The position numbers and the translations under genes are program-made. DNA of 64,000 bases from Bog-473 sp963726005 (GTDB taxonomy: Bacteria > Actinomycetota > Acidimicrobiia > Acidimicrobiales > RAAP-2), in NCBI GenBank assembly GCA_963726005.1, contig CAVSAT010000004.1, positions 434,001 to 498,000 of the forward strand. The letters are read 5' to 3'. This document shows, piece by piece, positions 18,673-27,333 of this stretch (position 1 is the stretch's first letter; every line of letters starts with the position of its first letter). Under the pieces are notes generated by a model. The model saw only the letters and a program-made list of their open reading frames with translations, was not told the origin of the DNA and ran no database searches.

Positions 18673-20182
18673 GTGAACGGAGCGCTCATGGTCTGCGGAA
18701 CCTCCTCGGACTCGGGGAAGTCCACCCTGACGACCGGGCTCTGCCGGCTGCTGGCCCGCCACGGCGTCTCGGTGGCCCCGTTCAAGGGGCAGAACATGTC
18801 GCTGAACGCCATGGTCACGGCGGAGGGCGCCGAGATCGGCCGGGCCCAGTGGCTGCAGGCGGTGGCCGCCGGCGCGGAACCCGAGGCCGCCATGAACCCG
18901 GTGTTGCTCAAGCCGACCGGCGAGCACGCCTCCGAGGTCGTGGTGATGGGCCGTCCCACCGGGGTCGTGGACTCGGCCCGCTTTCAGCAGTCCAAGCACA
19001 CGCTGGTGGGCGTCGTCGATGCCGCACTGGCGTCGCTGCGCGCCCGGTTCGACGTCGTGGTCTGCGAGGGCGCCGGCAGCCCCGCCGAGATCAACCTCCT
19101 CCGCCACGACCTCGTCAACCTCGGCCTGGCGCGACGGTCCGGCATCCCCGCCATCGTGGTCGGGGACATCGAGCGCGGCGGGGTCTTCGCGCACCTGTTC
19201 GGCACGGTGGCCCTCCTGCCCGACGAGTTGTCCTCGCACGTCCAGGGCTTCGTCATCAACCGGTTCCGGGGGGACCCGCGCGCTCCTGGGCGGGGCCACG
19301 GCGGAATTGGAGGACCGCTGCGGCGTCCCGACGCTCGGCGTGCTCCCGCACCTCGGGGCGCTCGACCTCGACGCCGAGGACTCGCTCGCCCTGGTGCGGC
19401 CCTCCGGGCCGCCGCCGCCCGCCGCCGCCGGACTCGACGTGGCGGCCATCCGCCTGCCCCGCCTCTCCAACTTCACCGATCTGGACCCGTTCTCCATCGA
19501 GCCGGAAGTGCGCGTGCGCTGGGTCGACCACCCGGGCGCACTCGGCGAGCCCGACCTCGTCGTCGTCGGGGGGACGCGGGCCACGATGGCCGATCTGCGC
19601 TGGTTGCGCGACTGCGGTCTCGCCCGTGCGCTGGACGCCCTGCGGAGCGCGGCGTCGCCCCCCGTGATCCTCGGCATCTGCGGCGGGTTCCAGATGATGG
19701 GCGACATCATCGACGACCCGGCAGGCGTCGAATCCACGGAGCGGACGTGCGCCGGGCTGGGCTGGCTCCCCGTCCGCACGGTCTATGTGGCCGACAAGGT
19801 CACTCGTCTCGTCGTCGGCTCGGGCCCCGACGGGACGCGGGTGCGTGGCTACGAGATCCGCCATGGGCGCATCGAGCCCCGCATCGGCTGCGTGCCCTGG
19901 CTCACCACCGACACCGCGGGCGGTGCCCTGGGCGCGCTCGATGCGTCCGGCGGGGTCCTCGGCACGACGGTGCACGGGCTCTTCGAGGAGGACGGGTTCC
20001 GGTCCTGGTTCCTCGGCCTCGTGGCGGCGCGCCGTGGGCGCCCGTGGCACCCGGGCGGGAAGTCCTACGCCGCGGCGCGCGAGCGCCAGATCGACCGCAT
20101 CGCCGACGCCTGCGCCGAACACCTCGACACCGACCGGCTCTGGCGGCTGGTGGAGGCAGGGTCGTTCGTGGAACGGAATTAG
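18673..20182 (+). CDS. cobQ: Cobyric acid synthase CobQ (frameshifted)
   Basis: Starts at GTG 18673: NGALMVCGTSSDSGKSTLTTGL (P-loop-like ATP site), FKGQNMSLNA, CEGAGSPAEINL, IERGGVFAHLFGT. After FRGDP at 19278 one extra base shifts the frame; the downstream frame continues LLGGATAELEDRCGVPTLGVLP and the glutamine amidotransferase domain with the nucleophile in GICGGFQMMG and YEIRHGRIEPR. Corrected length is about 502 residues, normal for CobQ, which amidates adenosylcobyrinic acid a,c-diamide at four positions with glutamine and ATP. No other cobalamin gene is in the window. Convergent with the DUF2505 gene by a few bases. Confidence 0.92.
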
Positions 20183-20670
20183 GCCTCGAGCAAGCCCCGC
20201 ATGAACTCGACGGACTTCTCCTGCATGGCGCGGGCCTGCTGCTCGATGAAGCGCTCGACGATCGGCCCGGCGCCGAAGATCTTGACCCGGGCGTCGAGCG
20301 AGAACGTCTCGACCGAGCCCGCACCCTCGGGAGCGAGCGCGATGGAACCCTCGATGTGGGTCTTGGCGGCCATCGTGCCCGGGGTCATGGTGAACGTCGT
20401 CCTCGAGTCCGCCGGGTCGAACGTGCTCACTTCCGTCGTCGAGACCTCTTCGCCGAAGATCTTGCGCACCGGACCGGGCATGTTGGGCCGCTGGCCGTAG
20501 CGAAGGGTCCGAACGAGCCCGCTCGTGAGGTCGCCTTCCTGCGACAGGACTTCGGCCGAGGTCGAGCCCAATGCCTCGAGGTGGAGGCGGACCGCGAACT
20601 CGGGGTCGAAGTAGAGGGCCCAGAACGCTTCGGGGGCACAGTCCCAGTCATAGGTCAGGGAGAGCTTCAT
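20179..20670 (-). CDS. DUF2505 family protein (START/SRPBCC-like fold)
   Basis: 163 residues beginning MKLSLTYDWDCAPEAFWALYFDPEFAVRLHLEALG, quoted in parts: the START-like beginning with DPEFAVRLH; later RYGQRPNMPGPVRKIFGEE and C-terminal helix ARAMQEKSVEFMRGLLEA. DUF2505 is an actinobacterial domain predicted to bind a hydrophobic ligand. Its ATG overlaps the stop of the upstream NTF2-like gene (ATGA), so the two are one unit. Confidence 0.8.
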   Translation of the reverse strand: MKLSLTYDWDCAPEAFWALYFDPEFAVRLHLEALGSTSAEVLSQEGDLTSGLVRTLRYGQRPNMPGPVRKIFGEEVSTTEVSTFDPADSRTTFTMTPGTMAAKTHIEGSIALAPEGAGSVETFSLDARVKIFGAGPIVERFIEQQARAMQEKSVEFMRGLLEA

Positions 20671-21137
20671 GGTGCGAGATCGAAGAGCAGATGGTGCTCG
20701 AGGTTCCCGGTGAGGTCGATGATGATGTGCATCGTCGCGACACGCCAGTGGCCGTCCGGCCGCTCGTAGGTGTGCCGGTAGCGGCCGGCGATCACCGGCT
20801 GCAGGGGCAACACGCCGGGCACGGCCTGGAGCACGGTGAAGTACGAGCGGCTCGACGCCGTCAGGCCGTCGTCGGCCACATCGACGATCACGTTCGTCAT
20901 GAGGTGTTTCGTGCGCGGGGTCCCGTCCTCGTAGCGTCGGGTGGTCCGCTCGTACAGGGCCTGAATGGACTCACGGCCCGCCACCGCGTCGTCGAGTCCC
21001 TCGAAGGTCATCGTGGCGTGTTCGAGCAGTTCGCCCACCCCTGCGAAGTCGCCGGCGTCGATCCGCTCGGCGTAGCGGTGGATCAGCGTGGTGATGGCGT
21101 CGGCTGCCGTTTCCTGCACGGGCGGAGATTGTGGCAC
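20667..21137 (-). CDS. SnoaL/NTF2-like nuclear transport factor 2 family protein
   Basis: 156 residues in the cone-like NTF2 layout: ITTLIHRYAERIDAGDFAGVGELLEHATMTFEG (N-terminal helices), GRESIQALYERTTR, and the sheet segments RSYFTVLQ, GRYRHTYERPDGHWRVATMHII. Related actinobacterial proteins include ring-hydroxylating dioxygenase beta-like and SnoaL-like proteins; catalytic role unknown. Followed without a gap by DUF2505. Confidence 0.75.
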   Translation of the reverse strand: MPQSPPVQETAADAITTLIHRYAERIDAGDFAGVGELLEHATMTFEGLDDAVAGRESIQALYERTTRRYEDGTPRTKHLMTNVIVDVADDGLTASSRSYFTVLQAVPGVLPLQPVIAGRYRHTYERPDGHWRVATMHIIIDLTGNLEHHLLFDLAP

Positions 21138-21140
21138 CGA

Positions 21141-22593
21141 TCACTGCCCGAGGAGGCGGCCGACGGTGCCGGCCACCCGGCTCGGGCGTCCGCGCCGGGC
21201 CTCCGACCGGTCGGCCAGCCTCATGGTCCACAGGCCGGCGTTGACGCCCAGCCAGCGCAGGGGCTCGGGTTCCCACCGCGGCGAGCGGTGTCCCACCCAG
21301 GGGAGACCCGTGAGAGCGGTGTCGGCCCCCGTGATCAGGTCGGCCAGCGTGCGACCCGCCAGATTGGTCGTGGTCACCCCGTCGCCGACGTACCCGCCCG
21401 CCCAGGCGAGGCCCGAACTGCGGTCGAAGCCGACCGAGGAGTGCCAGTCGCGCGGGATGCCGAGCGGGCCACCCCAGGCGTGGGTGAAGCGCGCGTCCTC
21501 CAGTTCCGGGAACAGCTCCGTGAGCGTGCGGCGCAGCAGGGCGTGGACGTCCGGCTCCATGTCGAAGGAGCCGCGCACGCTCGACCCGTAGTGGTAGGGC
21601 GCCCCGCGTCCGCCAAAGGCGATGCGGCCGTCCGCCGTGCGCTGCCCGTAGATGATCATGTGACGGTGGTCGGCGAACGTCGCGCGGTTCTCGAGCCCGG
21701 CGGACGCCCAGAAGCTGTCGCCCAGGGGCTCGGTCGCCACCATGAGCGAGTACACCGGGACGATCTCGCGGTGGAGCCCGGGAAGGGTCGGCGTCCAGGC
21801 CTCGGTCGCCCGGACGACGACGTCGGCCTGCACCGTGCCGCCGCGGGTCACCACCGAGGGGCGGTCGACAGAAGAACGGCCGGCGGAGGGGCGGTCGGCG
21901 GGCGACCCCGACCGGATGTCGAGCACCTCGGTGTGCTCGAAGAGCTGCACGCCCCGGCGCTCGACCGCGTCCGCCAGCCCCCGGGCGAGGAGGGCAGGCT
22001 GCAGCGCCGCGCAATGTGGCGTGAAGGTCGCGCCCAGAATCCCGGAAGCACCGATCAACTGGTGGGCCTCTTCGGGACCGAGCCAGCGCAGGTCGTCCTC
22101 GCCCACGCCCAGCGCGCCGCGCCTCGTCCACCTCGGCCAGCGCTCGCAACCGTTGCGCCTCGCTGCGCACGAGGTTCACCGAGCCACCCTTGGCGAACTG
22201 GCAGTCGATGCCCTCGCCCGCCGCGCTGGCGCCGACGACGTCGACGGTCTCCTCGAGCGCCCTGCGCATCGCCCGCATGGCGTCGAGCCCGTGTCGGCGG
22301 GCCAACGTCGCGTCAGACGTCGCGAACAGCGCCGAGCACCAGCCGCCGTTGCGTCCCGACGCCCCGAAGCCCGCCACCTCACGCTCGACGACCGCGATGC
22401 GCAATGTCGGGTCGGCCAGCGCCAGCGAGTGGGCCGTCCAGAGGCCCGTGAAGCCGGCGCCGACGATGCAGACGTCGACCTGGAGATCCTGGGTGAGGGC
22501 CGGACGCGCCGGCAGCGGGACCGGCACCGCCTCCCACCACAGAGAGAGCCGCTGGTACCCCGAGGCGGCCCCCCGGGCTACATCCTGCGCCAC
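21141..22593 (-). CDS. FAD-dependent amine oxidoreductase, DAO/PuuB-like (frameshifted)
   Basis: GTG start at 22593 overlaps the last codons of the aminotransferase gene. The ADP-binding motif DVCIVGAGFTGLWTAHSLA is followed by AGFGASGRNGGWCSALF, as in gamma-glutamylputrescine oxidase and related DAO enzymes. One extra base near 22116 (in GCGCGGCGCGC) breaks the frame; the next frame resumes VGEDDLRWLGPEEA and runs through GGTVQADVVVRATEAWT, IAFGGRG and GYVGDGVTTTNLAGRTLADLI to the stop. Corrected length about 483 residues. It would oxidise an amine with release of H2O2. In an operon with a polyamine-type aminotransferase; exact substrate unknown. Confidence 0.85.
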
Positions 22594-23957
22594 GCCTCGG
22601 AGAGCACCTCACGCAGCGTCGAGGCGATGAAGTCGAACTCCTCCTGGCCGCAGATCAGTGGCGGCGAGAGCTGCACGACGGGGTCCCCCCGGTCGTCCGC
22701 CCGGCAGATCAACCCCGCTTCGAACAACGCCCCCGACAGGTAGCCCCGCAGGAGACGCTCGGATTCCTCGTCGTTGAAGGAGAGGCGGGTGTCCTTGTCC
22801 TTGACGAGCTCGATCCCGAAGAAGAACCCGGCCCCGCGGACGTTGCCCACGATGGGCAGGTCGTAGAGGCCCTCGAGCGCGGCGCGGAAGGCCGGTTCCG
22901 TCGCCTGCACATGTTGGAGGATCTGCTCGCCCTCGAGCACGTCCAGGTTGGCCAGCGCCACCGCGCAGCTCACCGGGTGGCCGGCGAAGGTGAACCCGTG
23001 CAGGAAGGACGCGCCCGGGCCGAGGAAGGGTTCCATCAAGCGGTCGGAGGCGATCATGGCTCCCAGTGGTGCGTAGCCCGACGTGAGGCCCTTGGCCACC
23101 GTGATGATGTCGGGCTGGTATTCGTAGCGCGCTGCGCCGAACCAGTGACCGAGGCGCCCGAAGGCGCAGATCACCTCGTCCGAGACGAGGAGTACGCCGT
23201 GACGGTCGCAGATCTCGCGGACTCGCTCGAAGTAGCCGGGCGGTGGCGGGAAGCAGCCGCCGGCGTTCTGGACCGGCTCGAGGAACACGGCGGCCACAGT
23301 GTTCGGACCCTCCCGGACGATGGCGCGCTCGATCTCGTCGGCCGCCCAGCGGCCGAACGCGACCTCGTCGTCGGCGAACACGTCGGCCCGGTAGAAGTTC
23401 GTGTTCGGCACCTTGATCGCTCCGGGGACGAGCGGTTCGAAGGGCGAGCGCAGGTCGGGGATGCCGGTGATGGAGAGCGCGCCCATGGACGTGCCGTGGT
23501 AGGCGATGTAGCGGCTGATCACCTTCGTCCGCTGAGGCTGCCCGACCATCCCGAAGTACTGGCGCGCGAGCTTCCAGGCCGACTCGACGGCCTCGGAGCC
23601 GCCGGTCGTGAAAAAGACCCGGTTGAGGTCGCCGGGCGCGAGGCTCGCCACCCGGTCGGCGAGCTCGATGGCGCGCGGGTGCGCGTAGGTCCAGAGCGGG
23701 AAGTAGGCGAGCGTCCCGGCCTGCTTGGCGCCTGCCTCGGCGAGCTCGGTGCGGCCGTGGCCGATCTGCGAGGTGAAGAGTCCGGCGAGGCCGTCGAGGT
23801 AGCGCTTGCCGTGCTGGTCCCAGACGTAGGCGCCCTCGCCCCGCACGATCACGGGCACCTCGTGGTCCTGGTAGGACCCCATCCGGCTGAAGTGCATCCA
23901 CAGGTGCCGCCGCGCCTGATCGCTCAGGTGGGAGTTCTCGGGACTGGTGCCGCTCAT
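22578..23957 (-). CDS. Class III omega-aminotransferase (putrescine/beta-alanine-pyruvate type)
   Basis: 459 residues. PLP-fold landmarks: VWDQHGKRYLDGLAGLF near residue 50, TTGGSEAVESAWKLARQYF near 118, VFLEPVQNAGG, LLVSDEVICAFGRLG and the Schiff-base lysine in ITVAKGLTSGYAPLGA near 290. The group uses diamines or beta-alanine with pyruvate as amino acceptor. With the neighbouring aldehyde dehydrogenase and alanine dehydrogenase a putrescine to GABA route is likely. A divergent-type Lrp/AsnC gene lies 28 bp upstream on the same strand. Confidence 0.9.
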   Translation of the reverse strand: MSGTSPENSHLSDQARRHLWMHFSRMGSYQDHEVPVIVRGEGAYVWDQHGKRYLDGLAGLFTSQIGHGRTELAEAGAKQAGTLAYFPLWTYAHPRAIELADRVASLAPGDLNRVFFTTGGSEAVESAWKLARQYFGMVGQPQRTKVISRYIAYHGTSMGALSITGIPDLRSPFEPLVPGAIKVPNTNFYRADVFADDEVAFGRWAADEIERAIVREGPNTVAAVFLEPVQNAGGCFPPPPGYFERVREICDRHGVLLVSDEVICAFGRLGHWFGAARYEYQPDIITVAKGLTSGYAPLGAMIASDRLMEPFLGPGASFLHGFTFAGHPVSCAVALANLDVLEGEQILQHVQATEPAFRAALEGLYDLPIVGNVRGAGFFFGIELVKDKDTRLSFNDEESERLLRGYLSGALFEAGLICRADDRGDPVVQLSPPLICGQEEFDFIASTLREVLSEAWRRM

Positions 23958-23985
23958 CGTTCCTCCGCTCGCAGGATGGGACCGC

Positions 23986-24495
23986 TCACCGCGTGCCCCA
24001 CGTGTAGGTCTGCTTGGCCAGTTTCAGGTATAGGAAGGTCTCGGTGGCGCGGACGCCGGGGATCGATCGCACCGAGTCGTTGAGGACGTGCAACAGCCGC
24101 TCGTCGTCCTCACAGACGATCTCGGCCAATAGGTCGAAGCGGCCCGCGCACATCACCACGTAGTCGACCTCGTGCATGCCCGACAGCTTCTCGGCCACGT
24201 GTCGCACGTCTCCTTCGACCGAGATGCCGATCATGGCCTGGCGTGTGAACCCGAGCTGCAGCGGGTCGGTCACGGCCACGATCTGCATGATCCCCGACTC
24301 GCGCAGACGCTGGACACGGCGGCGCACCGCCGCTTCGGACAACCCGACCTCTTCGGCGATCGCCCCGTAGGGTTGGCGCCCGTCGCGCTGCAGAGCCTCG
24401 ATGATGGCCCGGTTGGGCACGTCGAGGAGAGTGCTCGAGGCCTGTCCCCCGTCGTTTTGGGGACCCGCATCCACCGCGCCATCGGCGTCGGGCAC
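23986..24495 (-). CDS. Lrp/AsnC family transcriptional regulator
   Basis: 169 residues; GTG start with AAGAGGTG upstream. Helix-turn-helix near residues 25-65 (NRAIIEALQRDGRQPYGAIAEEVGLSEAAVRRRVQRL, seen as GAIAEEVGLSEAAVRRRVQ), then the RAM effector domain (VVMCAGRFDLLAEIVCEDDERL; IPGVRATETFLYLKLAKQ). Located between the aminotransferase operon and the divergent aldehyde dehydrogenase-alanine dehydrogenase operon, with an elaborate set of inverted repeats in the shared promoter region; it is the probable local regulator sensing an amino acid or amine. Confidence 0.93.
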   Translation of the reverse strand: MPDADGAVDAGPQNDGGQASSTLLDVPNRAIIEALQRDGRQPYGAIAEEVGLSEAAVRRRVQRLRESGIMQIVAVTDPLQLGFTRQAMIGISVEGDVRHVAEKLSGMHEVDYVVMCAGRFDLLAEIVCEDDERLLHVLNDSVRSIPGVRATETFLYLKLAKQTYTWGTR

Positions 24496-24543
24496 CGCAC
24501 ACCTCTTTTCGCTCCGTCAGCATCCGGGGCAGAGCCCCGATAT

Positions 24544-24655
24544 GCAGAATTGTGTCATCTTACCCGCCCCAGTCAAGCAGAATTAGTCATAATCTGGTCC
24601 AGATATTGCGGAAACGCTTGTTGATAGCGGGATCATCTGTGATCCTGTAATCAAC
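24544..24655. promoter_or_regulatory. Regulatory region with nested inverted repeats between lrp and the aldehyde dehydrogenase gene
   Basis: Three elements: direct repeats GCAGAATT at 24544 and 24577, 33 bp apart; an 11-bp dyad TCTGG-T-CCAGA at 24593-24603; and a 36-bp symmetrical array at 24620-24655, GTTGAT-N4-GGATCA-N4-TGATCC-N4-ATCAAC, in which both arm pairs are perfect. The segment is AT-rich for this genome. Probably binding sites for the Lrp-type regulator, which usually wraps several phased sites. Confidence 0.7.
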
Positions 24656-24679
24656 GGGCCACGTGGTGAAGGGAGCGGC

Positions 24680-26107
24680 ATGCGCAAGTTGCAGAACTTC
24701 GTCGGGGGGGCCTTTCGGGACGCCGAGGGCGGGCCCATGGCGCCCCTGATCGATCCCAGCACCGGCGAGCAGTTCGCCGAGGTGCCGGTCTCGGGGCCGG
24801 CCGATGTGGATCACACGCTGCGGGTCGCCGCCGAGGCGTTCGCGTCGTGGCGCCGCACGACGCCCTCGGAGCGCAGTCTTGCCCTGATCCGCATCGCCGA
24901 CGCGCTGGAGGCCAGGGCTGGCGACCTGGTACGGGCGGAGTCCGAGAACACTGGGAAGCCCTACCAGCTGACCATGGATGAGGAGATCCCGCCGATGATT
25001 GACCAGATCCGGTTCTTCGCCGGAGCGGCGCGGCACCTCCAGGGGTTGGCCGCCGCGGAGTACATGGCGGGCCATACCTCGTTCATCCGCCGGGAGCCGC
25101 TCGGCGTCTGCGGTGCGGTGACACCATGGAACTACCCGATGATGATGGCGGTGTGGAAGTTCGCCCCTGCCCTGGCGGCGGGGAACACCATGGTCCTCAA
25201 GCCGTCGGACACGACACCGGTCACCGCGTTGCTCATGGCCGAGATCATGGCCGAGCACCTTCCGCCGGGCGTCTTCAACGTCGTCTGCGGTGACCGTGAC
25301 ACCGGTCGTCATCTCGTGGCGCACGACACGCCGGCCATGGTGTCGGTAACCGGTTCGGTTCGGGCCGGCATGGAGGTCGCAGCGGCGGCGGCACCCACCC
25401 TCAAGCGTGTCCACCTCGAACTGGGGGGCAAGGCACCGGTGATCGTCTTCGACGACGCCGACCCTGCTTCGGCCGCCGAAGGGATCGCGGGTGCGGGTTA
25501 CTTCAACGCGGGCCAGGATTGCACCGCGGCCACGCGGGTCTTGGCAGGACCCCGCGTCCACGAGGCCCTGTTGGCCGCGCTGGTTGAGCAGGCGGAGGGG
25601 ACCACGGTCGGGGGTACCGACAACGAGGAGGCCGACTACGGCCCGCTGAACAACGCCACGCAACTCGAGCGGGTGCGGGGCTTCCTGGAGCGCACCCCCG
25701 CGCACGCGTCCGTCGTGACGGGCGGAGCTCAGGTCGGAGAGCGCGGCTTCTGCTTCGCGCCGACCGTCGTCGCCGGCCTGCGCCAGGACGACGAGATGGT
25801 GCAATCCGAGGTCTTCGGGCCCGTTATCACGCTGCAGGAGTTCAGCGACGAGGGAGAGGCACTCCAGTGGGCCAACGGTGTGGAGTACGGGCTGGCGTCC
25901 TCGGTGTGGACACGTGATCATGGTCGGGCCATGCGCATGGCCCGCGATCTCGACTTCGGTTGCGTCTGGGTCAACACGCACATCCCGCTGGTGGCCGAGA
26001 TGCCGCACGGCGGATTCAAGCGATCCGGCTACGGCAAGGACCTCTCGACGTACGGGTTCGAGGACTACACGCGGATCAAGCACGTGATGAGCAACATCGA
26101 GGTGTAG
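24680..26107 (+). CDS. Aldehyde dehydrogenase, gamma-aminobutyraldehyde type
   Basis: 475 residues. NAD-dependent ALDH fold with VTPWNYPMMMAVWKFAPALAAGN (near 145), SVTGSVRAG, catalytic Glu in LELGGKAP (near 250) and nucleophile Cys in NAGQDCTAATR (near 284); C-terminal HGGFKRSGYGKDLSTYGFEDYTRIKHV. This C-terminal block is typical of aminobutyraldehyde dehydrogenases (PatD/Prr), which convert 4-aminobutanal to GABA. Four bases before the alanine dehydrogenase gene, and divergent from the Lrp/aminotransferase operon. Confidence 0.88.
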   Translation: MRKLQNFVGGAFRDAEGGPMAPLIDPSTGEQFAEVPVSGPADVDHTLRVAAEAFASWRRTTPSERSLALIRIADALEARAGDLVRAESENTGKPYQLTMDEEIPPMIDQIRFFAGAARHLQGLAAAEYMAGHTSFIRREPLGVCGAVTPWNYPMMMAVWKFAPALAAGNTMVLKPSDTTPVTALLMAEIMAEHLPPGVFNVVCGDRDTGRHLVAHDTPAMVSVTGSVRAGMEVAAAAAPTLKRVHLELGGKAPVIVFDDADPASAAEGIAGAGYFNAGQDCTAATRVLAGPRVHEALLAALVEQAEGTTVGGTDNEEADYGPLNNATQLERVRGFLERTPAHASVVTGGAQVGERGFCFAPTVVAGLRQDDEMVQSEVFGPVITLQEFSDEGEALQWANGVEYGLASSVWTRDHGRAMRMARDLDFGCVWVNTHIPLVAEMPHGGFKRSGYGKDLSTYGFEDYTRIKHVMSNIEV

Positions 26108-26110
26108 CCA

Positions 26111-27232
26111 ATGATCATCGGGGTACCCAGCGAGGTGAAGGCAGACGAGTACCGGGTGGCGCTGACGCCGGCCGGCGTACGCGAGCTGACCTCGGCTGGC
26201 CATACGGTCTACGTGGAGCAGGGGGCCGGTGAGGGCTCGTCCATGCCCGACGCCGACTTCGTCCGGATCGGGGCGAAGATCGTCGACTCCGCGGAGGAGG
26301 TGTGGGCCGCGGCCGACCTCGTCTGCAAGGTGAAGGAGCCAGTGCCCGAGGAGTACCCCCTGCTGGGCCTCCGACCCGACCAGACGCTCTTCACCTACCT
26401 GCATCTCGCCGCGTCGCGCGAGTGCACCGACGCGCTCGTCGCCGCCGGCAACGTGGCCATCGCCTACGAGACGGTGCGCTCGGAGGACAACACCCTTCCT
26501 CTGCTCGCGCCGATGAGCGAAGTGGCCGGGAGGATGGCCCCGTTGATGGGGGCCCATCACCTCATGCGGCCCGGTGGCGGCAGGGGAGTGCTGGTGTGCG
26601 GTGTGCCAGGAGTGCGCTCGGCGCGCGTGGTGATCCTCGGGGCCGGGGTGGCGGGGATGGCGGCGGCCACGATGGCGGTCGGCATGCACTCCGAGGTGTT
26701 CATCCTCGATCGCAACCTCGACAAGCTACGTGAGGTGGATCACCACTTCCGCGGCGCACTCGAGACGGTCGCCTCGTCAGAGCACGCCATTGAGGAGGTC
26801 TGCCTCGAGGCGGACATCGTGATCGGAGCCGTCCTCGTCGTCGGTGCGCGGGCACCGTGCCTGGTCTCCGACGCGCTGGTCGAGCAGATGCGGCAAGGGT
26901 CGGTGCTCGTCGACATTTCGGTGGACCAGGGAGGCTGCTTCGAGTCGACCCGCCCGACGACACACTCGAACCCGACCTTCGAGGTGCACGGGTCGGTCTT
27001 CTACTGCGTGGCCAACATGCCCGGCGCCGTGCCGCACACCTCCACCCACACGTTGGCCAACGCCACCCTGCCCTACACGCTCAGCATCGCGAACCAGGGG
27101 TGGAAGGACGCCGTGCGCGCCAACCCAGCTCTGGCGGAGGGAGTGAACGTCGCCGAGGGTCGGGTCGTCTACCGGCCGGTGGCCGACGCCCACGGGATGG
27201 CGTACTCGCCACTGGGCGAGCTCCTGGACTGA
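26111..27232 (+). CDS. ald: Alanine dehydrogenase
   Basis: 373 residues, full length. MIIGVPSEVKADEYRVALTPAGVREL at the start (substrate domain), VILGAGVAGMAAATMAVGM near 178 (NAD-binding), VDISVDQGGCFESTRPTTHSNPTF, and CVANMPGAVPHTSTHTLANATLPY. It interconverts L-alanine with pyruvate and ammonium using NAD. Behind an aldehyde dehydrogenase and near a pyruvate-dependent aminotransferase it could recycle the alanine formed into pyruvate, keeping amine degradation running. Confidence 0.96.
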   Translation: MIIGVPSEVKADEYRVALTPAGVRELTSAGHTVYVEQGAGEGSSMPDADFVRIGAKIVDSAEEVWAAADLVCKVKEPVPEEYPLLGLRPDQTLFTYLHLAASRECTDALVAAGNVAIAYETVRSEDNTLPLLAPMSEVAGRMAPLMGAHHLMRPGGGRGVLVCGVPGVRSARVVILGAGVAGMAAATMAVGMHSEVFILDRNLDKLREVDHHFRGALETVASSEHAIEEVCLEADIVIGAVLVVGARAPCLVSDALVEQMRQGSVLVDISVDQGGCFESTRPTTHSNPTFEVHGSVFYCVANMPGAVPHTSTHTLANATLPYTLSIANQGWKDAVRANPALAEGVNVAEGRVVYRPVADAHGMAYSPLGELLD

Positions 27233-27257
27233 GCTTCGCGACTGAGGCTTCCCCCTG

Positions 27258-27276
27258 GGCGCCGGCGCCGGGCGCC
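27258..27276. repeat. Tandem self-complementary GGCGCC motifs after ald
   Basis: GGCGCC-GGCGCC-G-GGCGCC, 26 bp after the ald stop. Able to form a short hairpin; no T-run. A weak candidate for transcription termination in a GC-rich genome. Confidence 0.3.
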
Positions 27277-27333
27277 GATACACGGGAGTCGTCAGGTCGT
27301 CGCCTGCCCGGACGGAGAAGGCAGACTGTCCTC

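Noticed and set aside
17563..19779. Minus-strand frame of 738 codons across the permease gene and cobQ
   Set aside because: Shadow of two real genes in other frames; compositionally biased with no conserved motifs.
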